From Cylindrospermum sp. NIES-4074 (lineage in GTDB: Bacteria > Cyanobacteriota > Cyanobacteriia > Cyanobacteriales > Nostocaceae), in assembly GCA_003994795.1 (NCBI GenBank), contig AP018269.1:744001-808000 (forward strand): 64,000 bases of DNA. Reading direction: 5' to 3'. The position numbers and the translations under genes were made by a program. Positions 35,040-44,552 of the stretch are shown here, piece after piece; within the stretch, counting starts at the first letter, position 1; each line of letters begins with the position of its first letter. The notes under the pieces are model-generated. The model was not told where the DNA came from and made no database searches. It saw nothing but the letters and a program-made list of their open reading frames with translations.

Positions 35040-37058
35040 CTAACTATTTAGATACGTGTATCTGCGTAAACTTTGTTCGTAAGTTTGTAGCAATCTCTGA
35101 GATTCGGCGAGGGTGATGCGTTTTTCTTCTAGAGCGCGTTCGCAACGCTGGCGAATGTTTTCCACCATATCCTCAGAGTCGTACTGCACGTAGCTGACTA
35201 CCTCGCTCATGGTATCACCTTTGACGACGTGTTCAATCTGGTAGCCTTTGGGTGTCAATTGGATATGAACTGCATTGGTATCGCCAAAGAGGTTGTGCAA
35301 ATTGCCCATGATTTCTTGGTAAGCTCCATTCAGGAACATACCCATATAATAGGGTTCTCCTGGCTTGAAGGTGTGCAGTTCTAAAACCGATTTGACATCG
35401 CGCAGGTCGATAAAGCGGTCGATTTTGCCATCACTGTCGCAGGTGAGGTCTGCTAAAATTGCCCGCCGTGTTGGTTCTTCATCTAGGCGGTGGATGGGCA
35501 TGATCGGGAATAGCTGGTCGATCGCCCAACAATCAGGTGCTGATTGAAACACAGAAAGATTGATGTAGTAGATGGAAGCCATGATTTTCTCCAGGTCTTC
35601 CAGTTCATCAGGTACGTATTCCTGCTGTCTAGTGATGTTAAGAATTTTTTGACAACAAGCCCAATAGAGCCGTTCTGCTTTGGCTCGTTCTCTGAGGCGC
35701 AAAATTCCCAAGTTAAAGCGGCTAATTGCTTCTTCTTTGAATTGCGCGGCGTCGTGATAGAACTCTTGATAGTTTTCTTGGTTAATGGATTGGTAGGTTT
35801 CCCAAAGGTAATTAATGATTGGGGATTCTCCCTCTTGTGGGGGTTCTGGCAAATCCAGAGGGACATCGCTGGTACTAAGAACATCAAAGATGAGTACGGA
35901 CTGATGGGAAGCGATCGCCCTGCCACTTTCACTAACCAGTGTTGGTACGGGAATTTGCCGCTCGGCACAGGTATCTTTTAACTCTGCCACGATGTCGTTG
36001 GCATAGTTCTGCATATTGTAATTTTTCGAGGCGTAGAAGTTCGTTTGCGAACCGTCGTAATCTACACCTAAACCACCGCCAACATCAAGATATTTCATAT
36101 TTCCGCCCAGCATCGCCAATTCCACATAAATGCGGCTAGCTTCTTGGATGGCATCTTTAATGACGTTAATGGCGGAGATTTGCGAACCGATATGGAAGTG
36201 CAACAACTGCAAGGAATCCAGCAGGTCAGCATCCCGTAACTTGTCCACTGCTTCGATAATTTCGGGAATTGTCAGCCCAAATTTAGCGCGATCGCCAGTC
36301 GAGGTTCCCCAACGTCCCATACCTTGGGTACTTAATTTAGCGCGAACACCCAAAATTGGCTTAATTCCCAATTGCTTATTAGCAGCAATCACTAAATCGA
36401 CTTCTTCAACCTGCTCTAAGACGATAATTGGCGTTTGCCCTAGTCTTTGGGCTAACATCGCAGTTTCAATGTATTCCTGGTCTTTGTAGCCGTTGCAAAT
36501 GAGCAATGCTCCGGGTGTATCCAACAGAGCTAGAGCAATCATCAATTCTGGCTTGGAACCGGCTTCTAAGCCAAATTGATGGGGTTTGCCAAAGCGGACT
36601 AAATCTTCAATTAAGTGCCGCTGCTGGTTGCACTTGACGGGAAACACACCACGATAAACACCAGGATAGTTGTAACGGGCGATCGCTTTAGCAAAACAAG
36701 CGTTCAACCGCTCAATCCGGTCTTCCAAAATATCGGAAAAGCGAATGAGCATTGGCAGTCCCAAATTACGCTGCTTCAAGGAGTTGACTAATTCAAACAA
36801 ATCTAAAGAACCCCCGCGATCGCCTTTGGGGGAAACAGTGACATGACCAGCAGCACTAATGGAAAAATAAGGCTGTCCCCAACCTTCAATCCGGTAAAGG
36901 TCTTCACTATCCTCAATTTTCCAAGAGCGAGGTAAATCGCTCGTAGTGGTACTAGGTGGTAACAACTTCTTTTGCTTATGATTTTTTACTTCAGACTTAT
37001 GTCCGCTGCTCGGTAGTTTGACCACCTCATTTGATGTAGCACTTGATTCAACACCCAT
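35040..37058 (-). CDS. speA: Biosynthetic arginine decarboxylase
   Basis: This PLP enzyme converts arginine to agmatine, the first step of polyamine synthesis in cyanobacteria. The 672-residue length and N-terminal block (SEDLYRIEGWGQPYFSISAA) match the SpeA class. PLP binding is at VFPVKCNQQRHLIEDLV (the Lys), and GLEAGSKPELMIAL, HFHIGSQISAI, YLDVGGGLGVDYDGS and DAAQ-type segments follow. An N-terminal extension of about 45 residues is low complexity. It is divergent from ndk across a 188-bp spacer. Confidence 0.96.
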   Translation of the reverse strand: MGVESSATSNEVVKLPSSGHKSEVKNHKQKKLLPPSTTTSDLPRSWKIEDSEDLYRIEGWGQPYFSISAAGHVTVSPKGDRGGSLDLFELVNSLKQRNLGLPMLIRFSDILEDRIERLNACFAKAIARYNYPGVYRGVFPVKCNQQRHLIEDLVRFGKPHQFGLEAGSKPELMIALALLDTPGALLICNGYKDQEYIETAMLAQRLGQTPIIVLEQVEEVDLVIAANKQLGIKPILGVRAKLSTQGMGRWGTSTGDRAKFGLTIPEIIEAVDKLRDADLLDSLQLLHFHIGSQISAINVIKDAIQEASRIYVELAMLGGNMKYLDVGGGLGVDYDGSQTNFYASKNYNMQNYANDIVAELKDTCAERQIPVPTLVSESGRAIASHQSVLIFDVLSTSDVPLDLPEPPQEGESPIINYLWETYQSINQENYQEFYHDAAQFKEEAISRFNLGILRLRERAKAERLYWACCQKILNITRQQEYVPDELEDLEKIMASIYYINLSVFQSAPDCWAIDQLFPIMPIHRLDEEPTRRAILADLTCDSDGKIDRFIDLRDVKSVLELHTFKPGEPYYMGMFLNGAYQEIMGNLHNLFGDTNAVHIQLTPKGYQIEHVVKGDTMSEVVSYVQYDSEDMVENIRQRCERALEEKRITLAESQRLLQTYEQSLRRYTYLNS

Positions 37059-37246
37059 TTCTTCCTGACCTCTGTGTTTCGCCCACGAATTAACAATTTA
37101 GCGTATTCATCTGGTAACGGATATGCACCGAAAGATTATTTCTGAGATAAACTCTGATTGGTCATTGATTTAGTAGTCAGCGGAAACACAACTCAACTAC
37201 TAACAACTGACTAAATAAAAATTTTATTAAGTTTTGGGAGATAGCT

Positions 37247-37696
37247 TTGGAACGCACATTTTTAGCAATTAAGCCTGATGGTGTACAACGCGGACTGGTA
37301 GCGGAAATTATCGGTCGCTTTGAAACAAAAGGCTTTACCCTCGTTGGCTTAAAGTTCCTCAAGGTCAGCCAGGAATTAGCTCAACAACACTACGATGTTC
37401 ACCGGGAAAGACCCTTTTTTGCGGGTTTAGTCGAATTTATCACTTCCGGGCCTGTGGTGGCGATGGTGTGGGAAGGTGATGGCGTTATTGCCTCTGCCAG
37501 AAAAATTATTGGAGCGACAAACCCCTTAACAGCAGAACCGGGAACCATCCGGGGAGATTTTGGGATTAATATTGGTCGCAACCTGATCCACGGTTCTGAT
37601 GCTCCAGAAACGGCACAAAAGGAAATTGCTCTCTGGTTTAAGGATGAAGAATTAGTCAGTTGGCAACCTCAGTTAACGCCTTGGTTGCACGAGTAA
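37247..37696 (+). CDS. ndk: Nucleoside diphosphate kinase, TTG start
   Basis: The enzyme balances NTP pools by transferring the gamma phosphate from ATP to NDPs. The 149-residue protein is typical: [48 protein letters not shown] and the catalytic His in NLIHGSD. The start is a TTG with GGGAG 6 bp upstream (37236-37240); no ATG lies nearby, and [11 protein letters not shown] matches the family N-terminus exactly. TAATGGG repeats (37706-37728) follow. Confidence 0.96.
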   Translation: MERTFLAIKPDGVQRGLVAEIIGRFETKGFTLVGLKFLKVSQELAQQHYDVHRERPFFAGLVEFITSGPVVAMVWEGDGVIASARKIIGATNPLTAEPGTIRGDFGINIGRNLIHGSDAPETAQKEIALWFKDEELVSWQPQLTPWLHE

Positions 37697-37771
37697 TTTA
37701 GGCTAGGTAATGGGTAATGGGTAATTGGGGAAGAGGAAAACACTCTTACCCATGACCCATTACACACCTGC

Positions 37772-38494
37772 TTATTTTGACACTTCGGTTTTTTCTGGTT
37801 CCTCTTGGGGGATTTCAACAACAGTGCGCTTGGAAAATCCCCAGATGAAGATGAGGGCGATCGCACTCACTACAAGCCATTCTGGTGGTACTAAATCATC
37901 GTTGACGACTTTCAAGAACAGACGCAAGCCCACAAATGCTACAGTGATATAGCCTGCATCCTCTAGATTTTCATATTCATCTAGCCAGCGGATAAACAAT
38001 CCCGCCATGAACCGCAGTATGATAATGCCCAGTGTTGCACCTGTGAGTACCAACCACTTTTCTTGAGAAACGGCGATCGCAGTTGTGACGCTATCCAAAG
38101 AAAAAGCCAAATCCGTAAAAGCTAACACGGGGATTGCTTGCCACAAGGTGTTAAAACGTGGGCCGTGATGGTGATTCTCTTCGCTTTCGTCAGAGGTAAA
38201 GTGCTGGAATACTAGCCACAGCAGGTAAGCAGCCCCCAATAGTTCAAATTGCCAGAATTGTTGTACCCAAGTGGCAGTAAGAATCAGGCTGATTCGCAGC
38301 ACGTAAGCAACCACCAAGCCAATGTTTAGGGCTTGACGCTCAAGTTTTTTGTCTTCCAGTCCTTGAGCGATCGCAGCGAGGGCGATCGCATTGTCAGCTG
38401 ATAGCACTGCTTCTAACATCACCAAGACCAGCAAGACTATCAGGGCTTCAATGCTGAAGTGAAAGTTCAGGTAATCAAAAATTTGGTCTAGCAT
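37772..38494 (-). CDS. TerC family integral membrane protein
   Basis: This 240-residue polytopic protein carries the TerC signatures: MLEAVLSADNAIALAAIA, with the acidic SADN motif, and the second half's AFTDLAFSLDSVTTAIAV. A His-rich loop (ENHHHGP) lies between the halves and may bind metal. TerC proteins take part in metal (manganese) export or homeostasis; the chloroplast member is needed for thylakoid membrane-protein insertion. Both roles are plausible here. The start MLDQIFDYL is the only good ATG. Confidence 0.9.
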   Translation of the reverse strand: MLDQIFDYLNFHFSIEALIVLLVLVMLEAVLSADNAIALAAIAQGLEDKKLERQALNIGLVVAYVLRISLILTATWVQQFWQFELLGAAYLLWLVFQHFTSDESEENHHHGPRFNTLWQAIPVLAFTDLAFSLDSVTTAIAVSQEKWLVLTGATLGIIILRFMAGLFIRWLDEYENLEDAGYITVAFVGLRLFLKVVNDDLVPPEWLVVSAIALIFIWGFSKRTVVEIPQEEPEKTEVSK

Positions 38495-38772
38495 CCAAGT
38501 TTCTCAAGCACAAAAAATTAAAAATTAACAGGAACAGAGATTTGCATACTACAAAAGTGCAATAAATTGCTACCTTAATTCAGCTTAACTTGATTGTGAC
38601 GCATTCTGAAGGCATTGTAGGCGATCGCATCTAGATGATTTTTGAGTTCCCTTGAGGCGTTGTCAATCTAGCACTTGTAGAAACACTACAAATTATATAC
38701 TGATAGCCGAAATTCATGTTAGATATAGTGTAATCAGGCTGAAATTAATACTTAGGACTCAGGATATATACC

Positions 38773-39195
38773 ATGCGTATTAGTAAGACTAAGTTGCATC
38801 CACAAAGATTACTTTTGTGTCTGGGTATGGTTTTTGGGGTTTTAGCTACTGCCGATACCGTATCTTCTCAAACTCCTCCCATACGGCTTTTAAGGGTAAC
38901 AGTGCAGGGTGGGACTACTTTCAAGCAGCGAGAAAGCTGGTTTCAACAATCAACTCAGATATCAAATGACAAAAAATGCGGTGTTAAACAAGGTGAGAGA
39001 TTTTTTGTCTCCGCTATTAGAAGAAATATTACTAATAGTCCAACACCTCCTAAAGGTAACAGCGAACGCATTGCTGACTACTGGGAAGTAACATTTGAGG
39101 AACCACTTTTATGCAATCAGCAAAGTGAAGGTAAGCAAACCTGGTTTGTTTATCGCAAACACGTACAAGAATTAAAAACTGTGGTTGTTCCCTAG
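38773..39195 (+). CDS. Small secreted protein, possible SH3-like surface domain
   Basis: The 140-residue protein has a signal peptide (LLLCLGMVFGVLATADTVSS). The mature part reads TVQGGTTFKQRESWF, then KKCGVKQGERFFVSA, YWEVTFEEP and KQTWFVYRKHVQEL. This resembles SH3-like modules I recall in cyanobacterial wall hydrolases and hydrolase-linked proteins (pattern TxFKQ...K..V..G..F...W.V...TWYVY..HV). No catalytic domain is present. The homology is inferred. A partner is not seen. Confidence 0.6.
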   Translation: MRISKTKLHPQRLLLCLGMVFGVLATADTVSSQTPPIRLLRVTVQGGTTFKQRESWFQQSTQISNDKKCGVKQGERFFVSAIRRNITNSPTPPKGNSERIADYWEVTFEEPLLCNQQSEGKQTWFVYRKHVQELKTVVVP

Positions 39196-39284
39196 TGGGT
39201 TAACAATAGAACTTACGCACTATACAAATTGAACATGATATGAATCAGCGATAATTGGTCATTTCCGGCTTTTGAATATGGCTT

Positions 39285-39355
39285 TGTAGAGTGCGTCAGA
39301 CTCAATCAATAATTTGGCAATCATGAACAGATTTTTCCATCTGACGCACCCTACA
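39285..39355. repeat. Inverted repeat of 16 bp with one mismatch
   Basis: TGTAGAGTGCGTCAGA (39285-39300) and TCTGACGCACCCTACA (39340-39355) enclose 39 bp. It lies just left of miniature element C and could be the relic of another small element or a long hairpin. Confidence 0.7.
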
Positions 39356-39361
39356 AGAAAT

Positions 39362-39583
39362 GTAAGCATTCAGCTATCAGCGGTCAGCAGTCAGCGTTCG
39401 ACTGAGCTCACGCCGTTCGCGTAGCGTTCCGCAGGAAAGTCTAAAACCAGTTTTTAGGCTGAGTTTAAGGATTTTGAGTTGGGGAAACTGACACCAAAAG
39501 CAATTATTAGCAGTCCCTCTGCCAAAATGCTCATAAATTCTTTAATATTGCTGATAGCTGATAGCTGACTGCTGAGTGCTTAC
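39362..39583. mobile_element. Miniature IS66-like element, copy C, 222 bp
   Basis: Ends are GTAAGCATTCAGC and GAGTGCTTAC, with a perfect 8-bp duplication CAAGAAAT at both sides (39354-39361 and 39584-39591). The inside is the reverse complement of copies A and D. A nested, GC-rich palindromic insert (about 39398-39445, GCCGTTCGCGTAGCG...) is missing in copy A. Confidence 0.9.
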
Positions 39584-39653
39584 CAAGAAATTTGACCAAT
39601 ACTACATATTTGGTGTTTACTGTCAATGCGTAAGTCATAAACAATTAAACTTG

Positions 39654-39675
39654 GCCTCAGAATGGATTCTGAGGC
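39654..39675. repeat. Hairpin repeat, second copy
   Basis: GCCTCAGAAT and ATTCTGAGGC with a 2-nt loop are the same arms as at 10718-10739. It is an intergenic palindrome with no T tract. Confidence 0.7.
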
Positions 39676-39735
39676 TGAATGGCAACAAAGCACCGAATTC
39701 TGGTTTTCGGGAGATTGGTAACAAAATTCCAAATC

Positions 39736-40173
39736 TCACAAAATTTCTGCCAACTTTGCCAAAAGACTATCTGCTAATTCATCTATTTTACAAGTTAGAT
39801 TTTGGCTATTTTCTTCACTAACTAACAAGTTTTTTACAGCATATAGCTTGAGATTCACTTCAGTAATTCTCCAAGATTCTTCTAAGTTCACGGCAAAATC
39901 AAAAAGTGAACTTTCTCCCAAATGCTGTCTTACCCTCACAGCTACAGCATCATCACTTACCAGAAATTCTTTAATAGCATCTAATCGAGAATTACCTATT
40001 ATGTCATCACTTCCCCAATTTTCCAACCAATCCCCATCTACATCTTCAACATAAAGATGGACAAAATCAAGCCCATAAGTCAGCCATTCTTGCTGCATTT
40101 TGCGAGCTGCTTCTAAAGATTCAGCAAACTTGTCTAATTGCTCGCTGGTGTTAGTCTGTTGTTGGTTCACCAT
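39736..40173 (-). CDS. Acidic hypothetical protein
   Basis: The 145-residue, probably all-helical protein is rich in Asp and Glu (VEDVDGDWLENWGSDD). It has two likely helices at the ends and no signal peptide. I do not recognise a family. It follows the nuclease-like gene on the same strand after 66 bp, so the two may form a unit. An inhibitor or partner of that protein is possible but unproven. Confidence 0.65.
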   Translation of the reverse strand: MVNQQQTNTSEQLDKFAESLEAARKMQQEWLTYGLDFVHLYVEDVDGDWLENWGSDDIIGNSRLDAIKEFLVSDDAVAVRVRQHLGESSLFDFAVNLEESWRITEVNLKLYAVKNLLVSEENSQNLTCKIDELADSLLAKLAEIL

Positions 40174-40239
40174 ATATGCCGTTTTTCGGGGGTAATTTTG
40201 TAGGCTACTACAGGAATATTTGGGATTAACGTTGGAATC

Positions 40240-40947
40240 TCATGAATAAAAACTTAAATACTTACTATTAGCAAGGTAATCACTGTTGTAAAGTGCCACG
40301 TTGACTAATTGGTTGACAAAGTTGCCATTTCCAGGGTTGTAACTTAAAAACAGCCCTCGTTCTATTTCCCATAATTGCAGTGTATTTTGCCAATCTTGAT
40401 ACTTTTGGCGATTAAATTCTTCCCCAACACTGGTAACTTGTATGCAGAGTGGTTTGTTTTGATGACTGCTGATGATTAAATCGGTTGCCATAGAGAGGTC
40501 GGCAATATAGCGCTGCCAAAAACTCCCTTCACGACGGACAATATTCTGAGCTACTGCTCTAATAATATCACCATCAACCTGGTTAAAGTCACCTGCCATC
40601 ATTTTTTTCTTCCAAACATAAAACTTGGAGTCAGTTGCATTGATCCACCGAGGAAAGAGGTAACTGTACCAATATCTTTCATTAGGTGTCATTTGCGCGA
40701 ACTTTAATTTTTGTTCTGCTTCTGAAGGTAGAGATTTAATTACCAGCCAAATTGTAGAATCCGTAATCACCTCTAGGAGAAAGGCCAGGACAAATGGTTT
40801 GGCAGTCAGTGAACCAGGCTTGATATTTTTTACCCAACGGTTGATCTCATCTAATCGTCTTGCTAAGTTCGGGTCTATCGAGGAGGCTTGCTCAATGAGT
40901 AACTTTAGCTTATCCTTTATTTCTTTTGCTTGCAAACTATGCCCCAC
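40240..40947 (-). CDS. Hypothetical protein, possible PD-(D/E)XK-like fold
   Basis: The 235-residue protein starts at GTG 40947 (a later TTG is possible). The N-terminal half is helical and hydrophobic in part (PFVLAFLLEVITDSTIWLVI). The C-terminal half contains TDLIISSHQNKPLCIQVTS, a strand with Asp, a turn, then Q-x-T. This recalls the D...(E/Q)xK core of PD-(D/E)XK nucleases and restriction-like proteins, with the third residue changed. Otherwise no family is recognised. It is the first gene of a two-gene unit with the acidic protein. Confidence 0.6.
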   Translation of the reverse strand: MGHSLQAKEIKDKLKLLIEQASSIDPNLARRLDEINRWVKNIKPGSLTAKPFVLAFLLEVITDSTIWLVIKSLPSEAEQKLKFAQMTPNERYWYSYLFPRWINATDSKFYVWKKKMMAGDFNQVDGDIIRAVAQNIVRREGSFWQRYIADLSMATDLIISSHQNKPLCIQVTSVGEEFNRQKYQDWQNTLQLWEIERGLFLSYNPGNGNFVNQLVNVALYNSDYLANSKYLSFYS

Positions 40948-41218
40948 TTTTCAGTAAATAACGCTTTTGGAAAAAATTTATACCAATTGCCAGCAGTTTG
41001 GTTAAAAGGTGCTAACCTGCACGAACCCGCTACATCTGTTGTAGGTTTTTGAGCGATCATTCATCTGTTTACTAAACAGATTGCTGTGATGGCAAAAGCA
41101 TGGTATAGCCTTTAGGTAACTTGGCAATTACCTCCTAGCTTAATGAAAAGCTAAAAACTGTCTGGTACAACTGGCCTAAAAATAGTCTTAAGTAACAATA
41201 CGAATTGCATTCATAACT

Positions 41219-43189
41219 ATGTCTCAACCGACTATAGAATCAATCCTACAAGAGAAGCGCCTATTTCATCCCACCGCTCAATTCTCTCAAAATGCTTATG
41301 TCAGAAGTTTGGAAGACTATCAGAGTCTCTACGATAAAGCCAAAGAAGACCCCCAGCAATTCTGGGCAGAATTGGCAGAAATCGAGTTGCACTGGTTCCG
41401 TAATTGGGATACGGTGCTAGACTGGCAACCACCTTTTGCTAAGTGGTTTGAGGGTGGAAAAATTAATATTTCTTACAATTGCCTTGACAGACACCTGGCT
41501 ACATGGCGCAAGAATAAAGCCGCTTTGATTTGGGAAGGGGAACCTGGGGATTCGCGTACCCTCACCTATGCCCAACTGCACCGAGAAGTTTGCCAGTTTG
41601 CCAATGTGTTGAAGCAATTGGGGGTACAAAAAGGCGATCGCGTGGGAATTTATATGCCCATGATTCCGGAAGCGGCGATCGCTATGTTAGCTTGTGCGAG
41701 AATTGGCGCACCCCACAGTGTTGTCTTTGGCGGTTTTAGTGCGGAGGCTTTGCGCGATCGCTTAAATGACGCTGAAGCTAAATTAGTGATTACAGCCGAT
41801 GGTGGTTGGCGTAAAGATGCGATCGTCCCCCTCAAAGAACAGGTAGACAAAGCTTTAGCCAATAACGCTGTCCCCAACCTCACAGACGTGCTAGTGGTGC
41901 AGCGCACGGGGCAAAATACCCACATGGAACCAGGGCGCGATCATTGGTGGCACGATTTGCAAAAAGGTGTCTCTGCCCATTGTCCCGCAGAACCGATGGA
42001 CAGCGAAGATATGCTGTTTGTCCTCTACACTTCTGGCAGTACAGGCAAACCGAAGGGCGTTGTGCATACTACTGCTGGCTATAACTTATACACCCACATG
42101 ACCACCAAATGGATCTTTGACATCCAAGATTCTGATGTATATTGGTGTACCGCAGATGTAGGCTGGATTACTGGGCATAGTTACATAGTTTATGGGCCGC
42201 TTTCCAACGGTGCAACGGTGCTGATGTATGAAGGTGCGCCTCGTGCCTCCAATCCTGGCTGTTTCTGGGATGTGATTGAGAAATACGGCGTTACGGTTTT
42301 TTATACTGCGCCAACGGCAATTCGGGCATTTATCAAAATGGGTGAACATCATCCCAAATCCCGTAACTTGTCTTCGCTGCGGTTGTTGGGGACAGTTGGG
42401 GAACCGATTAATCCAGAAGCTTGGATGTGGTACCACAAAGTAATTGGTCGGGAACGCTGCCCAATTGTGGATACTTGGTGGCAAACTGAGACTGGGGGAA
42501 TTATGATTACACCGCTACCGGGTGCGATCGCCACTAAACCCGGTTCCGCAACTCGTCCCTTCCCTGGAATTATTGCCGATGTAGTGGATTTGGAAGGCAA
42601 CACTGTACCTGAAAACGAAGGCGGTTATTTAGCGGTGCGTCACCCTTGGCCGGGAATGATGCGGACTGTCTACGGCGATCCTGAACGATTCCGGCGCACT
42701 TATTGGGAACATATCCCCCCCAAAGATGGCAACTATGTCTACTTTGCTGGTGATGGTGCTAGGCGTGATGAGGATGGCTATTTCTGGGTGATGGGTAGGG
42801 TTGATGATGTGTTGAACGTCTCAGGACACCGTTTGGGGACTATGGAAGTAGAATCTGCTTTGGTGTCTCATCCAGCGGTGGCTGAAGCTGCGGTGGTGGG
42901 TAAACCGGATGAGTTGAAGGGTGAAGAAGTCGTGGCTTTTGTGACGCTGGAAGGGACTTTCCAGCCGAGTGAGGAATTGAGTAAGGAACTGAAATTGCAC
43001 GTTGTCAAAGAAATTGGTGCGATCGCCCGTCCTGGCGAGATTCGCTTCACTGACGCTTTGCCAAAAACGCGATCGGGTAAGATTATGCGGCGCTTACTGC
43101 GAAATCTAGCATCTGGGCAAGAGGTATCTGGTGATACTTCTACTTTAGAAGATCGCGGTGTGTTGGATAAGCTGCGAGAAGGAAATTAA
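41219..43189 (+). CDS. acs: Acetyl-coenzyme A synthetase
   Basis: The AMP-forming enzyme activates acetate to acetyl-CoA. The 656-residue protein has the full set: [19 protein letters not shown] (AMP motif), [44 protein letters not shown], and the C-terminal [13 protein letters not shown]. This last block carries the Lys that is acetylated in homologues to switch the enzyme off. The start [10 protein letters not shown] fits the family. A strong terminator follows. Confidence 0.97.
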   Translation: MSQPTIESILQEKRLFHPTAQFSQNAYVRSLEDYQSLYDKAKEDPQQFWAELAEIELHWFRNWDTVLDWQPPFAKWFEGGKINISYNCLDRHLATWRKNKAALIWEGEPGDSRTLTYAQLHREVCQFANVLKQLGVQKGDRVGIYMPMIPEAAIAMLACARIGAPHSVVFGGFSAEALRDRLNDAEAKLVITADGGWRKDAIVPLKEQVDKALANNAVPNLTDVLVVQRTGQNTHMEPGRDHWWHDLQKGVSAHCPAEPMDSEDMLFVLYTSGSTGKPKGVVHTTAGYNLYTHMTTKWIFDIQDSDVYWCTADVGWITGHSYIVYGPLSNGATVLMYEGAPRASNPGCFWDVIEKYGVTVFYTAPTAIRAFIKMGEHHPKSRNLSSLRLLGTVGEPINPEAWMWYHKVIGRERCPIVDTWWQTETGGIMITPLPGAIATKPGSATRPFPGIIADVVDLEGNTVPENEGGYLAVRHPWPGMMRTVYGDPERFRRTYWEHIPPKDGNYVYFAGDGARRDEDGYFWVMGRVDDVLNVSGHRLGTMEVESALVSHPAVAEAAVVGKPDELKGEEVVAFVTLEGTFQPSEELSKELKLHVVKEIGAIARPGEIRFTDALPKTRSGKIMRRLLRNLASGQEVSGDTSTLEDRGVLDKLREGN

Positions 43190-43203
43190 TTTAGGTTAGT
43201 TTC

Positions 43204-43254
43204 ACGCAAAGACGCAAAGGCGCAAAAGAGTTTTTTAGCGTCTTTGCGTTTTTT
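43204..43254 (+). terminator. Rho-independent terminator of acs
   Basis: ACGCAAAGACGC and GCGTCTTTGCGT form a perfect 12-bp stem around 22 nt and are followed by six T. It is placed 15 bp after the acs stop codon. Confidence 0.85.
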
Positions 43255-43344
43255 AATGGCGTACCAGCATGGGCGATAAAGAGAGTATTAAGATATACTA
43301 GAAGCCAGTAAGATGCTTAATAACTCTCAACTACGTTTATTTTT

Positions 43345-44550
43345 ATGGTTAATGCAAAACAGGAAGCGATCGCGATCTTGAAAGGTGCTTTAAATGAACT
43401 GGAATCACAAAATGGTAGTGTTGCATCAGGTGTTCAAAAACTCTTGCGTGCATCTCATATGCTGGAAGAAAAAGATATTGTAGTGTGGTGTGATATTCAG
43501 CTTGGTAAGCAAGATTATATAGACCTCATATTATATTATGTAAAAGTTTTAAATTCCATAAAAGATAAAAACAATGTATTAGCAAAAGAAAAAATTTTAG
43601 CAACTGAGAAATTTTTAAAAGACTCAGGATTAGAAGTTGGTTTACACATTGATAAGGATGATATTAATGTTATGTGTAATACAAAAATTGGAGTCTGGAG
43701 TATAAGTCGAGTAGAAGATGAGTATACAGATTTAGTAAAAAATAAAACGGTTGATAAGATATTACGACAATTAGAAAAATCTCTGATTCAGCCACATTTA
43801 TCAGAAAGAATAAACCATGTCCGAAGAAAAACGCATGAAAAAGCCTTGACTATATATAATAAATATGCATTTACAGACGCAATAAAAACAAATTTTGATT
43901 TTCTCAAAGAAGAAGTTGATGATAAGCTTCTAGATTTAAATCCTGAACTTGCAGAAAGGCTTATGGTAGCTTTTAAGTCTGTCTCTAGTGAAAATCCAGA
44001 AGAATGGTCACACGCTTTAACTTCTTGTAGACGACTTATTGAAGGACTTGCAGATGAGCTTTTTCCACCAGATGATAACCAAATTAATGGCAGACAACTA
44101 GGTAAACCGCAATACATAAATAGACTTTGGGCTTTTATGGATAAAGCTATAGAAAGTGATTCTAATAAAGCTTTAGCTAAATCTCATGTTGACTTTTTAG
44201 GCAGTTATCTAGAAAAAACACATAAACTCAATAACAAGGGTGTTCATGCTTCAATAACGAAAATAGAAGCTATTAAAACAGTTTTTCATACTTATTTATT
44301 AATTGCTGACATTTTAGGATATCTAGATAAAAGTCTAGTTAAAAGAGAAGCTAAACTTAATATCCATACAGCAACACTTGATGAAATAGAAAGTATGCTA
44401 AATATTAAACGAACAACAGCCAAAGAAATTATCAAGTTGCGAGTAGAGCATGGTACATTAACACCCGAACTATTAGCAACTGTGCAGGGTATAGGGTCGA
44501 AAACAGTTGCTAAATCCCAAGAGTTATTTTCATTTGATTCTGCTGAATAG
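43345..44550 (+). CDS. AbiTii-like / HEPN-like / helix-hairpin-helix protein
   Basis: The 401-residue protein is built in three parts by motif. Residues 1-75 (QEAIAILKGALNELES, then LLRASHMLEEKDIVVWCDIQ) resemble the AbiTii abortive-infection helical domain. Residues about 170-330 are helical with NNKGVHASITKIEAI, like the C-terminal end of HEPN/DUF4145 helical domains. Residues about 340-395 form ComEA-type helix-hairpin-helix repeats (LNIHTATLDEIESMLNI and VQGIGSKTVAKSQ), which bind DNA. A nuclease-like gene starts 2 bp after its stop. The coding region is AT-richer than acs upstream. Defence is inferred; domain calls are by resemblance. Confidence 0.7.
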   Translation: MVNAKQEAIAILKGALNELESQNGSVASGVQKLLRASHMLEEKDIVVWCDIQLGKQDYIDLILYYVKVLNSIKDKNNVLAKEKILATEKFLKDSGLEVGLHIDKDDINVMCNTKIGVWSISRVEDEYTDLVKNKTVDKILRQLEKSLIQPHLSERINHVRRKTHEKALTIYNKYAFTDAIKTNFDFLKEEVDDKLLDLNPELAERLMVAFKSVSSENPEEWSHALTSCRRLIEGLADELFPPDDNQINGRQLGKPQYINRLWAFMDKAIESDSNKALAKSHVDFLGSYLEKTHKLNNKGVHASITKIEAIKTVFHTYLLIADILGYLDKSLVKREAKLNIHTATLDEIESMLNIKRTTAKEIIKLRVEHGTLTPELLATVQGIGSKTVAKSQELFSFDSAE

Positions 44551-44552
44551 GT

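Noticed and set aside
35483-36489. Long frames opposite to speA
   Set aside because: They lie antisense to a well-supported enzyme gene and show no domain, start context or plausible composition.
43204-43254. AACGCAAAGACGC stem as a mobile repeat
   Set aside because: Position right after acs and the T tract make a terminator the simpler explanation.
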